A stretch of 64,000 bases of DNA from Solibacillus palustris (GCF_022549215.1 NZ_JAKZFC010000002.1:62001-126000); one strand, 5' to 3'; shown: positions 28,055 to 37,511, counted from the first letter of the stretch. Notes: generated from the letters alone by a model not told the origin. Translations and numbers: made by a program.

Positions 28055-28303
28055 AGTAGCGGTTGCCACTACTGACAAGAGAGGGAAAGACACAGGCTGA
28101 AATCTTTCCTACAGTATGTAACATGTGAACAACACTTGAGAGGCGTTTCCTCGAAAAAATTTTTTAGTAGGGGAAAACGGAATCGGCCGTTATCCGAGTT
28201 CGAGAGGATGTACGTATACATCAATTAGGGTGGAACCGCGGAAGTAGACTATTAAGCTTTCGTCCCTTGCAAAATTTTTGCAGGGGACGAAAGCTTTTTT
28301 TAT
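28055..28303 (+). ncRNA. T-box leader of hisS-aspS
   Basis: Contains the T-box sequence AGGGTGGAACCGCGG (from about 28227) that pairs with uncharged tRNA, and a terminator GCTTTCGTCCC...GGGGACGAAAGC with a T run at its end. Stem I has the AGAGAGGGA element near 28078. A CAC (His) triplet at 28133-28135, in AACACTTGAG, is the likely specifier codon, consistent with hisS being first; this choice is inference. Uncharged tRNA-His should allow read-through into hisS-aspS. Confidence 0.92.
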
Positions 28304-28440
28304 TTTCAAAATAAATTTCTCGGCATTTACGCTAATTCCTCGGCCATTTCGGTCCCTTCAATGATTGTCAAAGTTGTACAGGCACGTAAACCGTTGTCAA
28401 ATCTAATTTGGTTTAAACAGCTATGAAAGGAGTGCTTTAC

Positions 28441-29709
28441 ATGAATTTTAAAGTACCTAAAGGAACACAGGACATTTTACCAGGACAAACGGAAAAATGG
28501 CAAAAAGTAGAACAAACAATTCGTGAACTATGTCATGTTTACCGCTATAAAGAAATCCGTACACCAATGTTTGAGTCGACAGAATTATTTCAACGCGGTG
28601 TAGGCGATACAACAGATATCGTGCAAAAAGAGATGTACACATTTATCGACAAAGGCAATCGTTCATTAACATTACGTCCAGAAGGTACAGCGTCAGCAGT
28701 ACGTGCGTATGTGGAGCACAAAATGTTCGGCTACCCAGACCAGCCTGTAAAGCTTTATTATACAGGTCCAATGTTCCGATATGAACGTCAACAAGCGGGT
28801 CGTTATCGTCAATTTGTACAATTTGGTGTAGAAGCAATTGGTTCGGCTGATCCAGCAATTGATGCAGAAGTAATGGCACTTGCGATGGACGTATACACAT
28901 CACTTGGCTTAAAAGATTTAAAACTAGTGATTAACTCACTTGGAGATAAAGAAACACGTGATGCTCACCGCACAGCGTTAATGAATCACTTTACGACAGT
29001 AATTGGCGAGCTTTGCAGTGATTGCCAAAGTCGTTTAGAAAAAAATCCTTTACGTATTTTAGATTGTAAAGTAGACGCGAAGCACCCTGCAATGGCAACT
29101 GCTCCAGCGTTGACGAACTATTTAACGGAATTCTCTTCAGAGTATTTCACAAAAGTGAAGGGCTACCTTGATGTTTTAGGGATTTCTTATGAAGTCGACC
29201 CGAACTTAGTGCGTGGGTTAGATTATTACAACCACACAGCATTTGAAATAATGATTACAGGCGATGGCTTTGGTTCGATTACAACACTTTGTGGCGGTGG
29301 TCGATATAACGGCCTAGTAGAAGATATTGGGGGCCCAGAATCGCCTGGTATTGGTTTTGCAATGTCCATCGAGAGATTACTTTTAGCGCTTGAGGCAAAG
29401 GGTATTGAGCTGGAAACTAAAGATACACTTGATTTATATGTTGTTGCAATGGATGATGAGGCGAAGCTTAAAGCTGTAGAATTACTTAGCTCTTTCCGTG
29501 CAAAAGGCATTACAGCAGAAATTGATTATGCAGGGCGCAAAATGAAAGCCCAAATGAAAGCGGCTGACCGTGCTAATGCAAAATTTGTCATTGTGTTAGG
29601 TGAGACAGAATTAGAAGAGCAAGCAGTAAACGTGAAAACAATGGCAACAGGCGACCGATCAAAAGTAGAATTCGGTCACTTAGTACAGTACGTTTTAGAA
29701 AACAAATAG
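28441..29709 (+). CDS. hisS: Histidyl-tRNA synthetase
   Basis: 422 residues. Class II synthetase: motif 2 YTGPMFRYERQ, the HisRS-specific LVRGLDYYNHTAFE, motif 3 GIGFAMSIERL, and a C-terminal anticodon-binding domain (about 325-420). Charges tRNA-His in the cytosol. ATG at 28441 with AAAGGAG. Followed 15 bp later by aspS in the same operon, both under the T-box. Confidence 0.97.
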   Translation: MNFKVPKGTQDILPGQTEKWQKVEQTIRELCHVYRYKEIRTPMFESTELFQRGVGDTTDIVQKEMYTFIDKGNRSLTLRPEGTASAVRAYVEHKMFGYPDQPVKLYYTGPMFRYERQQAGRYRQFVQFGVEAIGSADPAIDAEVMALAMDVYTSLGLKDLKLVINSLGDKETRDAHRTALMNHFTTVIGELCSDCQSRLEKNPLRILDCKVDAKHPAMATAPALTNYLTEFSSEYFTKVKGYLDVLGISYEVDPNLVRGLDYYNHTAFEIMITGDGFGSITTLCGGGRYNGLVEDIGGPESPGIGFAMSIERLLLALEAKGIELETKDTLDLYVVAMDDEAKLKAVELLSSFRAKGITAEIDYAGRKMKAQMKAADRANAKFVIVLGETELEEQAVNVKTMATGDRSKVEFGHLVQYVLENK

Positions 29710-29724
29710 TTGGAGGAATAAACA

Positions 29725-31494
29725 ATGGCACAAAGAACACATGCATGTGGTCAAGTAACGGCTGCACAAGTAGAACAAGAAGTAGTATTAAAAGGTTGGG
29801 TACAAAAACGTCGTGATTTAGGTGGCCTTATTTTCGTAGATATGCGTGATCGCGAAGGCATCGTACAAGTTGTATTTGGCGATCAAGCAAAAGATGCATT
29901 AGCAATAGCCGAAAAAATTCGTAGTGAATATGTTATTGAAGTTAAAGGGAAAGTTGTTTTACGTGACGCTTCTCAAATAAACCCAAACATGAAAACAGGC
30001 GAAATCGAAGTAGTAGCTTCTGAATTAACAATTATTAATGAAGCGAAAAACCCACCATTTGCGATTGATAATAACGTAGAGGTTTCAGAAGAGTTACGTT
30101 TAAAATATCGTTACTTAGATTTACGTCGTCCAGTAATGTATGACACATTTAAATTACGTTCTGATGTAACACGTACAATTCGTAATTTCTTACAAACAGA
30201 AGGCTTCTTAGAAGTGGAAACTCCAATTTTAACGAAATCAACTCCTGAAGGTGCACGTGACTATTTAGTACCTTCTCGTGTCCATGATGGTGAATTTTAT
30301 GCATTACCACAATCACCACAATTATTTAAACAATTATTAATGGTGGGTGGCTTTGAGAAGTACTTCCAAATCGCTCGTTGCTTCCGTGATGAAGACTTGC
30401 GTGCTGACCGTCAACCTGAGTTCACGCAAGTCGATATCGAAACGTCATTCTTATCAATGGACGAAATCATTGCAATGAACGAGCGTTTACTAACGCAAGT
30501 AATGAAAGACGTAAAAGGAATCGACGTTGTAACGCCATTCCAACGTATGAGCTATAAAGAAGCGATGGATCGTTTCGGTTCAGATAAGCCTGATGTACGC
30601 TTTGGCTTAGAATTAAAGCAACTTTCAGAAATCGTAAAAGATTCATCATTCGGAGTGTTTGCAGGTGCTGTAGCTAATGGCGGCGAAGTTAAAGCTATTA
30701 ATGTAAAAGGTGCTGCGGCAAACTATTCTCGTAAAGACATCGATGCGTTAGGCGAATACGCTGGTCGCTACGGTGCAAAAGGTTTAGCTTGGTTAAAAGT
30801 AACAGAAGAAGGATTAAACGGCCCAATCGCGAAGTTCTTCGAAGGGGATGCAGCAGCGGCAATTATCTCTGCAACAGAAGCAGAAGCAGGCGACTTATTA
30901 TTATTTGTTGCGGACAAATCTTCTGTAGTAGCAGATGCATTAGGCGCATTACGTTTAAAACTGGGTAAAGAATTAGGCTTAATCGATGAATCACAATTTG
31001 CGTTCTTATGGATTGTAGACTGGCCATTATTCGAATACGACGAAGCAGCAGGTCGCTATTATGCAGCGCACCACCCATTCACACGTCCATTCGATGAAGA
31101 CTTAGAATTAATGAATACTAATCCGAAAGAAGTTCGTGCACAAGCGTACGATATCGTATTAAATGGCTATGAGCTAGGCGGTGGTTCATTACGTATTTAT
31201 GAGCCAGACTTACAAGCGAAAATGTTCGAATTACTTGGTTTCTCTGAAGAAGAAGCTCGTGCACAGTTTGGTTTCTTATTAGAAGCATTTGACTACGGAG
31301 TTCCTCCACACGGTGGTTTAGCAATGGGTCTTGACCGATTAATCATGTTACTTGCGGGGCGTACAAACTTACGTGACACAATTGCGTTCCCAAAAACAGC
31401 TACGGCTAGTTGCTTATTAACTGACGCACCGTCACCAGTTTCAGACGCACAGCTTGAAGAATTAAGCTTACGAGTAGCGGTTACAAAGCAATAA
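29725..31494 (+). CDS. aspS: Aspartyl-tRNA synthetase
   Basis: 589 residues, bacterial-type AspRS: N-terminal OB fold ([19 protein letters not shown]), class II motif 2 [17 protein letters not shown], the bacterial GAD insertion (about 300-405) and motif 3 [13 protein letters not shown]. Charges tRNA-Asp. Whether it also charges tRNA-Asn cannot be told here. TTGGAGGA RBS; terminator follows. Confidence 0.97.
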   Translation: MAQRTHACGQVTAAQVEQEVVLKGWVQKRRDLGGLIFVDMRDREGIVQVVFGDQAKDALAIAEKIRSEYVIEVKGKVVLRDASQINPNMKTGEIEVVASELTIINEAKNPPFAIDNNVEVSEELRLKYRYLDLRRPVMYDTFKLRSDVTRTIRNFLQTEGFLEVETPILTKSTPEGARDYLVPSRVHDGEFYALPQSPQLFKQLLMVGGFEKYFQIARCFRDEDLRADRQPEFTQVDIETSFLSMDEIIAMNERLLTQVMKDVKGIDVVTPFQRMSYKEAMDRFGSDKPDVRFGLELKQLSEIVKDSSFGVFAGAVANGGEVKAINVKGAAANYSRKDIDALGEYAGRYGAKGLAWLKVTEEGLNGPIAKFFEGDAAAAIISATEAEAGDLLLFVADKSSVVADALGALRLKLGKELGLIDESQFAFLWIVDWPLFEYDEAAGRYYAAHHPFTRPFDEDLELMNTNPKEVRAQAYDIVLNGYELGGGSLRIYEPDLQAKMFELLGFSEEEARAQFGFLLEAFDYGVPPHGGLAMGLDRLIMLLAGRTNLRDTIAFPKTATASCLLTDAPSPVSDAQLEELSLRVAVTKQ

Positions 31495-31504
31495 TTAAAG
31501 GTTC

Positions 31505-31545
31505 AAAAGGCACTAAGCGATTTATTTCGTTTAGTGCTTTTTTCA
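31505..31545 (+). terminator. hisS-aspS terminator
   Basis: AGGCACTAAGCGA-TTTAT-TTCGTTTAGTGCTT hairpin, then a T run. Confidence 0.88.
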
Positions 31546-31702
31546 ATGGTTAGGAATGTATTAACTTTTCAATGTGGTCCTTATATGAAAATACATTAAT
31601 TCGTGTGAACTGTGTATTTCTGAGAGTGAGTCATGCTTTATTTATAGTTTTTTCCATGTATCTAGTTCAAAAACAATATTTTCGAGTAATATATCATTTT
31701 TA

Positions 31703-31730
31703 TTTGAATTATCAGAATATTGATGATAAT
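31703..31730 (+). promoter_or_regulatory. Promoter of the 6S RNA
   Basis: TTTGAA, 16-base spacer, GATAAT ending 12 bases before the first base of the predicted RNA closing stem. Confidence 0.6.
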
Positions 31731-31742
31731 ATGATGGTAACA

Positions 31743-31941
31743 CGAATCCTAAGATGTTTGTCACGTAAATTGTTACTAAACACATTTGACCGAACATTTA
31801 ATCGTCGGGAGCAACTTATTACCGTAGAAGCAAACATGCCCCATTTAGAGCGGGAAGTTTAACACTACGATTAGTGCACCCCCTTGCTAATGATGCGGGA
31901 TCAAAACGATGTTTTTAGCAAGACGGCATATTTGGGGTTCG
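31743..31941 (+). ncRNA. ssrS: 6S RNA (BsrA-like), about 200 nt
   Basis: The ends pair over a long stem: CGAATCCTAAG (31743-31753) with TTTGGGGTTCG (31931-31941), including wobble pairs. Further in, TTGTC pairs with GACGG, and TTGTTA and AAACA (from 31771) with TAGCAA and TGTTT just before GACGG, enclosing a large central region. This is the layout of 6S RNA, which binds RNA polymerase-sigmaA. Position between aspS and tcdA (yrvM) is where B. subtilis keeps bsrA. A promoter ends 12 bp upstream and a terminator follows. A 96-codon reading frame across it has no support. Confidence 0.72.
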
Positions 31942-31956
31942 TCTATTCATTTTCTT

Positions 31957-31989
31957 ACTCTTCTACTTTAAAAGTGGAGGAGTTTTTTT
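31957..31989 (+). terminator. Terminator after 6S RNA
   Basis: ACTCTTCTACTTT paired with AAAGTGGAGGAGT and then seven Ts. Confidence 0.85.
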
Positions 31990-31990
31990 A

Positions 31991-32228
31991 CTTGATTCAG
32001 CAAATTCTTTTTGTACCGAAAGCGAAGCGACAGGTACGAAAAGTCCCCTACTTCTAAAAGTGGGGTGAATGGGGGAACTCAGGCTAAGAAAGCCGCGTCG
32101 TGCGGCAACGCCTGAGTGACCAACATCGTGTTGGCCCAAGCCCCGGCGGATGTCACAGATTTTTTAGAGGAGTTTTTCAAGTGAACTTGAAAAAATCTGG
32201 ACGCAATTGCGCCGAGGCGCAATTGATT
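31991..32228 (+). repeat. Dispersed structured repeat, family 1, copy 4 (most complete)
   Basis: All modules present in order: CTTGATTCAGC; GTACC...GGTAC stem (32013-32037); CCCCTACTT-CTAA-AAGTGGGG hairpin; three-stem module with CTCAGGC/GCCTGAG enclosing GCCGC-GTCGT-GCGGC, then ACCAACA-TCG-TGTTGG; GGCGGATGTCACAG; hairpin TTTTTCAAG-TGAA-CTTGAAAAA; and the palindrome CAATTGCGCC-GA-GGCGCAATTG. No reading frame. It starts immediately after the 6S terminator. Confidence 0.82.
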
Positions 32229-32272
32229 GGAAAGGAAATAATTGCTTTTTCAAATGTAAATTAGATTGTTAC

Positions 32273-32317
32273 TTGCATGTACTGGGTGGAGTCGTTATAA
32301 TTCCTAGTAGAATTATA
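32273..32317 (+). promoter_or_regulatory. tcdA promoter with overlapping perfect dyad
   Basis: TTGCAT, 17-base spacer, TATAAT (32296-32301). The -10 is part of a perfect inverted repeat TATAATTC-CTAGTA-GAATTATA (32296-32317), extendable by T/A, a strong operator candidate. The arms resemble PerR/Fur-type half-sites, but the 10-base gap between TTATAAT arms differs from the PerR box. Confidence 0.65.
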
Positions 32318-32338
32318 AAGATTGAGGGGTACAAATAG

Positions 32339-33100
32339 ATGTTGCATCAATTTTCTCGTAATGAGCTAGCTATAGGTTCAGAAGGGCTAGAAAAATTAAA
32401 AAGCACAACAGTTGCCATTTTAGGTGTAGGTGGCGTCGGTTCATTTGCTGCAGAAGCATGTGCACGTAGCGGAATAGGCCGTATTATTTTAGTAGACAAA
32501 GATAATGTAGATATTACAAACGTCAATCGTCAATTAGTGGCGTACCTATCAACAGTTGGACAATCCAAATCGGGTGTCATGAAGGAACGGATCACTGACA
32601 TTAACCCTGAATGTGAAGTGATTGATATGCATATGTTCTATACGGAAGAAACGTATGAGCAATTTTTTGCGCAAGGTATCGATTATGTCATTGACGCTTC
32701 AGATACAGTAATGTACAAAATCCATATTATGAAGGAATGTTTAAAACGTAATATTCCGATGATTTCAAGCATGGGCGCGGCTAATAAAATGGATCCAACG
32801 CGTTTTCAAATTGCTGATATTTCAAAAACACATACAGATCCTTTAGCAAAGGTTATTCGAACTAAGCTTCGAAAAGAGGGGATTAAGAAAGGTGTAACAG
32901 TTGTATTTTCAGATGAATCACCAATCGTTGTACGTCCTGATGTAGCGCAGTATGTTGGAAAACCAGAAGCGGAAATCCGTAAAGCGCAATTACCACCATC
33001 GTCAAACGCTTTTGTGCCATCTGTAGCGGGCTTAATTGCAGCAAGTTGGGTAATCAATACCATTTTAAAAGACGTGAAAATTACTCGCGTACAAGGTTAA
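32339..33100 (+). CDS. tcdA: tRNA threonylcarbamoyladenosine dehydratase
   Basis: 253 residues of the ThiF/E1-like family. Nucleotide-binding GVGGVG at 29-34 and the Asp in LVDKDNVDITNVNRQ. TcdA (YrvM) cyclises t6A to ct6A in tRNAs with ATP. Closest B. subtilis neighbour order (aspS, yrvM, rarA) is kept. The C-terminal PSVAGLIAASWVIN segment is typical. TTGAGGGG RBS. Confidence 0.92.
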   Translation: MLHQFSRNELAIGSEGLEKLKSTTVAILGVGGVGSFAAEACARSGIGRIILVDKDNVDITNVNRQLVAYLSTVGQSKSGVMKERITDINPECEVIDMHMFYTEETYEQFFAQGIDYVIDASDTVMYKIHIMKECLKRNIPMISSMGAANKMDPTRFQIADISKTHTDPLAKVIRTKLRKEGIKKGVTVVFSDESPIVVRPDVAQYVGKPEAEIRKAQLPPSSNAFVPSVAGLIAASWVINTILKDVKITRVQG

Positions 33101-33102
33101 TA

Positions 33103-33143
33103 AAAATCAGCTGTTCTCAAAAGTAGAGAACAGCTGATTTTTA
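33103..33143. terminator. Bidirectional terminator, tcdA / chemoreceptor
   Basis: AAAAATCAGCTGTTCTC paired with GAGAACAGCTGATTTTT around AAAAGTA. Confidence 0.92.
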
Positions 33144-34601
33144 TTAACCAATAATTTGTACAGCTTGTTTGTATGTTTCTTCAATATTTTTTGTAACATT
33201 GTGTTGATCTTCGTTGATATTTTCTAGTACCAGACATAGCTGGTCGATTGAATTGGTACTTTGCTCAATAATAGCAGCAAATTCATTCGTCGCAATTTCA
33301 ATTGCCCCTGCATTGTGCTCAATTGATTGAACATTTGTAGAAAACTGTTGTAAATTTTGCTGCAAAGTTTTCATAGCACCAAATAAATTATTAAACGTTT
33401 CACTTGAGTCTTGAACTGTTTGTTCTTGGTTTGAGACATGCATAAGCCCGTTCTGTAATCGGCTAAGGGCAAGTTTGTTATAGCTATTTACGTGTGCTAA
33501 ATTTTGATCGATTTTTAGTACCATATTGTCGGTATTACTAGCTAGTTTACGGATTTCATCGGCAACAATAGCAAAGCCCTTACCGTGTTCACCTGCGCGT
33601 GCTGCTTCAATCGACGCGTTAAGTGCTAATAAATTCGTTTGTTCGGTAATTTGATGAATCGAATTGGCAAAATCATTTGTCTCTGAAATTTTATCTGATA
33701 ATGAAAGAAAGGTCGTATTTAATTCGTTAAAGAAAGACGTAAAACTATTAATTTCTTGCTGAAGCTTGGACATTGAATTTGCGCCATCTACCGCTCGGGT
33801 ACTTGCTTGTTCTGCACGATCAACAATATTTGTTAATTCAGAAACGATGGAATGAATGGATTGATTCGTTTGCTCGGTACTTTGCACAATATTTTGAACA
33901 AAATGTGATTGCTTGTGCGAGCCAATACTTACTTCTTTCAATGAAGCGAGCATTTGCTGATGTGCTGCACTCGAATGATTCGTACTATCGGTAATAAGCA
34001 AAAGCTTCGATGTAATAGATTGTACCGAATTTTCAAGATGATCATGTAATTGTCCTTCTTGTACAACATGTTCATTAGCCTCGATCATTAGCATTTCGAC
34101 ATTGTTAAGCAAAGAACGATTTTGGCGAACTTGAAGTAAAATCGCTACGAACATAAGTGTTTGTGTAACAAATACATTTGCTGGATCCACGGCATAGCCG
34201 CCTGTGTCAAGCATGAAATTAAAAAGTAGCCCTAATATTGAGCCAATGTATCCAGTAACTAGTACAGTTATTTTGTTGTGCACACTTGATAAGATTAACA
34301 CGAAAATACTTAAAATAATCGTTGCTAATGTTACTTTGTTTGTAACGATTGTTCCTAAAACAGTTAATACAACAGCTACAATCACGACATAAGGAAAGTA
34401 GGCATGAAGCACAGGTAATTTGCGTTGAATTCCATAAAAAACAAACGTAAAACTGACAGGGATGAAAAGTGAAAGCGCTACACCAATAGGGCGGTCAATA
34501 AATAATTGTGCTACTGTTCCTAATACAGCCGCGATACCATAAACAAGCATTAAAATAGTGTTTTTTTCGATTAAATCTTTTGCTTTTAACTGCTTAATCA
34601 T
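33144..34601 (-). CDS. Methyl-accepting chemotaxis protein, multi-span membrane type
   Basis: 485 residues. The first 165 residues hold about six membrane helices with only short loops, so there is no external ligand-binding domain. The rest is a long coiled coil with the receptor tip [19 protein letters not shown] and ADEIRKLA around residues 320-360, which contacts CheA/CheW. Ligand or membrane-state sensing is likely but unknown. Located inside an otherwise conserved yrv block, so it may be an insertion relative to B. subtilis. Confidence 0.88.
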   Translation of the reverse strand: MIKQLKAKDLIEKNTILMLVYGIAAVLGTVAQLFIDRPIGVALSLFIPVSFTFVFYGIQRKLPVLHAYFPYVVIVAVVLTVLGTIVTNKVTLATIILSIFVLILSSVHNKITVLVTGYIGSILGLLFNFMLDTGGYAVDPANVFVTQTLMFVAILLQVRQNRSLLNNVEMLMIEANEHVVQEGQLHDHLENSVQSITSKLLLITDSTNHSSAAHQQMLASLKEVSIGSHKQSHFVQNIVQSTEQTNQSIHSIVSELTNIVDRAEQASTRAVDGANSMSKLQQEINSFTSFFNELNTTFLSLSDKISETNDFANSIHQITEQTNLLALNASIEAARAGEHGKGFAIVADEIRKLASNTDNMVLKIDQNLAHVNSYNKLALSRLQNGLMHVSNQEQTVQDSSETFNNLFGAMKTLQQNLQQFSTNVQSIEHNAGAIEIATNEFAAIIEQSTNSIDQLCLVLENINEDQHNVTKNIEETYKQAVQIIG

Positions 34602-34770
34602 TAAATTAACCTCTCCCTTGCTATTGTGATAAAATAATTAAAATATACAATATATATTAATTTATACATTATTTTCAAATGACTGTCACGGTTTTTTGAA
34701 TGGCTATTCACTATCTTTATGTGAATATTATTATGGTATAATAACACGAACGCTTAGAAGGGGGATTCTT

Positions 34771-35175
34771 ATGCAAATTCAACAGTTAGAATACAAAGGT
34801 CTCAACTTAATGGATGTTGTTAGTACAGTTGAAATTGCAATTGATGCCATGAGAAATACAGTGCATGTATATGATACTCAGCAAGTCGTTGAGCCAGAAT
34901 ATGATTTTGTCACAAAAGGCTATCGATTAAGTGAAGGATTTTACAAAATGGCAGGTGTTATTCAAGCGAAGCCTCTATTTTTAGCTCACAAGGAATTAAT
35001 GTTATTCGAATGGGTTGAGGCGCATCGTTGGGTTTTTTATTGTTCAAAACAAAAGATTAAGGAATATGAACAGGGGCAATTTCATATTATTCATAGAGAT
35101 CAATTTTCATCGATAGTGCAGTCTGACACATATAATCAAAAATACTATTCAAAATATGTGAATCGTCTGAAGTGA
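34771..35175 (+). CDS. Protein of unknown function, 134 aa
   Basis: Not recognised. ATG at 34771 preceded by GAAGGGGG; an extended -10 (TGGTATAAT) lies at about 34733. Soluble, with aromatic-rich segments LMLFEWVEAHRWVFYCSKQ and a Tyr/Lys-rich C-terminus. One cysteine, no membrane helix. No signal peptide. Divergent from the chemoreceptor gene. Confidence 0.62.
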   Translation: MQIQQLEYKGLNLMDVVSTVEIAIDAMRNTVHVYDTQQVVEPEYDFVTKGYRLSEGFYKMAGVIQAKPLFLAHKELMLFEWVEAHRWVFYCSKQKIKEYEQGQFHIIHRDQFSSIVQSDTYNQKYYSKYVNRLK

Positions 35176-35347
35176 AAAGGAATAATCTGGCACCGTATTG
35201 CAGAATATTCTATTAAAGGGATGAATATGTCAAAAATATGGCGGAATTCTAGTGATTTTTTCGTTTTCACAGAAAGGCGTTTTTTTTTTGCTATAGTAAG
35301 GGTACGTATTTGTAATACGTTTGGGGATGTAAGGAGGAATTTTAAAG

Positions 35348-35839
35348 ATGAAAATTGAGTTAAAAAATGATTTATTAAATTTACCGCAGTTACAATTACA
35401 GGTCGATACAATCGTATTCGATTATATTGATTCGAAACCAAATTGGTCAAAAGCCTATGAGCAATTAAATACATTATTGCAAAAATGTGCGCAAAATCTC
35501 AATGGCTACATGGCAAGAAATGATGGTGCGTTACCTAAAGCGTCTACGTATTGGGTCTTGTATATGGATATCGTAGCAAAGCTATTGTATTTTACAGGTC
35601 TAGCAAAATCTCATTTAATTGCTATTGAAGATCAAGAAGCGACAGCACAAATTATTGAATTATATAAAACAAGTGCTAGTTGCTTACCAAATGCTTCAAT
35701 AGAAGATAATGAAGAGTTTCTTTCAGAAGTTCAAAAAAGTCTTGACCAACTAGTAGGTCAAAAAATTGAACTCTTGACATCTGAGAAAACAGATACATGT
35801 ATTGAAAAGTTTTACGCATTATCAAAAACTATGGAATAA
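35348..35839 (+). CDS. Protein of unknown function, 163 aa
   Basis: Not recognised. Strong TAAGGAGG RBS and a good terminator support it. Predicted mostly helical, acidic (LKNDLLNLPQLQLQVDTIV at the start), without membrane segments. The helical, export-chaperone-like look is only an impression. Downstream lies a family 2 repeat and the convergent rarA. Confidence 0.65.
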   Translation: MKIELKNDLLNLPQLQLQVDTIVFDYIDSKPNWSKAYEQLNTLLQKCAQNLNGYMARNDGALPKASTYWVLYMDIVAKLLYFTGLAKSHLIAIEDQEATAQIIELYKTSASCLPNASIEDNEEFLSEVQKSLDQLVGQKIELLTSEKTDTCIEKFYALSKTME

Positions 35840-35841
35840 AC

Positions 35842-35879
35842 AAAAGTGTCTGAACAACTTGTTTCAGGCACTTTTTTAT
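35842..35879 (+). terminator. Terminator
   Basis: AAAGTGTCTGAA-CAACTTG-TTTCAGGCACTTT plus T run. Confidence 0.88.
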
Positions 35880-35892
35880 CTGTGAAATAATA

Positions 35893-36108
35893 AAGGGGGC
35901 TGCGCGAAAAGTAAATACTTCTCGCGCAGTGCTTCGTTCATGTATTAATTATCCGCTGCAGGCGGTGCTTCTGCGGTGGTCGAAATAGGAACGAATGCTA
36001 AAACCGTCACATCGTGTGACAACGCATTCATGACCAGCATCGTGCTGGCCTCCATCCTCGGCGCAAAGGAGGTGTCCCAGAATCACTTCTCGGACACCCC
36101 CCTTTCTT
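35893..36108 (+). repeat. Dispersed structured repeat, family 2, copy B (best preserved)
   Basis: 5' hairpin CTGCGCGA-AAGT-AAAT-ACTT-C-TCGCGCAG; CATGTATTAATTATCCGC; a G/C-rich TGCAGGCGGTGC stretch; three-stem module GAATGC/GCATTC enclosing GTCAC-ATCGT-GTGAC, then GACCAGCA-TCG-TGCTGGCC; and 3' hairpin GGTGTCCCAGAA-TCAC-TTCTCGGACACC ending 4 bp before the rarA stop. Located between convergent genes. Confidence 0.82.
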
Positions 36109-36111
36109 ACG

Positions 36112-37392
36112 TTAGGATTTAAACGATTTTAGTTTTTCATAAATTGCAGCCATTCGTTTTTCCTCACCAGCAATAACCGGTTTATAAAATTCTATTCCTT
36201 CTAGCTCATCTGGTAAATATTGCTGCTTCACCCAGCCACCAAATGTTCCAATTGGGGTGTCGTGTGGGTAGTGATAGCCAACATGACCTAGCTCTTTCGC
36301 CCCTGCATAATGGGCATCCTTTAGATGATTCGGAATATTTCCAGTTTTGCCCTCATGAATAGCATGGATTGCAGCATCAAGTGCTTGGTAGGCTGAATTG
36401 GATTTATCGGATAAGCACATTTCTACAACTACAGCGGCAAGTGGGATGCGCGCTTCTGGAAGCCCGAGTTTTACAGCAGCTTCTGTAGCTGCTTGTACAT
36501 GTGCGCCGACTGCTGGATTTGCAAGCCCCACATCCTCGTAAGCCATCACAAGTAAACGGCGACAAACCGCAATTAAATCACCACTTTCAAGTAAATGCGC
36601 TAAATAATACAGTGCGGCGTTTACGTCACTGCCGCGAACTGATTTTTGTAATGCAGATAATAAATTGTAAAAGTTTGAGCCGCCTTTGTCTCCGAATACT
36701 CCGATACGTTTCGCGAGTGTTTCGATTGCATTGTCATTTAATCGTGTTGTACCGTCGATTTCATCAGATGCATAATAAACGGATTCTAAGAGGGTCAGCG
36801 CCTTTCGTGCATCTCCATTTGCAGCATTTGCAATTCTTTCTAATTGTTCGTCAGTTGCATGAATTGCTAATCTACCTAAACCTCTTTCTTCGTCAGCTAA
36901 TGCTTTTTTTAGTAGTTGTAATACATCTTGTTCTGTTAGCCGCTCTAATTGCAATATTTCCCCACAGCGTGAACGAATAGCAGGATTGACATCATGAAAC
37001 GGATTTTCGGTAGTCGCTCCAATCAATACAATGGAGCCATTTTCAACATGAGGTAAAAGGGTATCTTGCTGTAATTTATTAAACCTATGAATTTCATCTA
37101 GGAACAGAATTACTTTGCCACTCATCCGTGCATCCATCACGACTTGTTCGATATCTTTTTTCCCTGCATGTGTGGCATTTAGTGCAAAAAAAGGTATCTT
37201 TGAGCTGCCGGAAATTGCATTAGCAATCGATGTTTTACCAACTCCAGGTGGCCCATATAGCAGCATGGAAGGCACATGACCTTTTTCAATCATTTTATAA
37301 AGCGGCGTATCAGGACCAAGAATATGTTTTTGTCCGGCGATATCATCAATACGTTTCGGTCTCATTTTATAAGCGAGCGGTTCATTTTGCAT
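36112..37392 (-). CDS. rarA: Replication-associated recombination protein A (RarA/MgsA)
   Basis: 426-residue AAA+ ATPase of the RarA/WRNIP1 family. Walker A GPPGVGKT (47-54), Walker B LFLDEIHRFN, sensor 1 IGATTENP, arginine finger region NPAIRSRC, and the C-terminal tetramerisation domain with YHYPHD. Acts at stalled replication forks. RBS AAAGGAG before its ATG. Divergent from cymR, as in B. subtilis (yrvN). Confidence 0.95.
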   Translation of the reverse strand: MQNEPLAYKMRPKRIDDIAGQKHILGPDTPLYKMIEKGHVPSMLLYGPPGVGKTSIANAISGSSKIPFFALNATHAGKKDIEQVVMDARMSGKVILFLDEIHRFNKLQQDTLLPHVENGSIVLIGATTENPFHDVNPAIRSRCGEILQLERLTEQDVLQLLKKALADEERGLGRLAIHATDEQLERIANAANGDARKALTLLESVYYASDEIDGTTRLNDNAIETLAKRIGVFGDKGGSNFYNLLSALQKSVRGSDVNAALYYLAHLLESGDLIAVCRRLLVMAYEDVGLANPAVGAHVQAATEAAVKLGLPEARIPLAAVVVEMCLSDKSNSAYQALDAAIHAIHEGKTGNIPNHLKDAHYAGAKELGHVGYHYPHDTPIGTFGGWVKQQYLPDELEGIEFYKPVIAGEEKRMAAIYEKLKSFKS

Positions 37393-37511
37393 GGGATTTC
37401 GCTCCTTTATTTGAATTGTATAATATATGATAAAGTATTTCCGAGTGGTTTAAAAGGAGTTATGTTATAATAAATGTTAGTAAAGGACTAGAATAATTTG
37501 AGGTGTAACTA

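Noticed and set aside
31572-31862. 96-codon reading frame between aspS and tcdA
   Set aside because: No RBS, odd composition, and it overlaps the predicted 6S RNA and its promoter.
31991-32228. IS200/IS605 insertion sequence or its guide RNA
   Set aside because: Hairpins look similar, but there is no TnpA or TnpB frame at any copy. Kept as an unassigned structured repeat.
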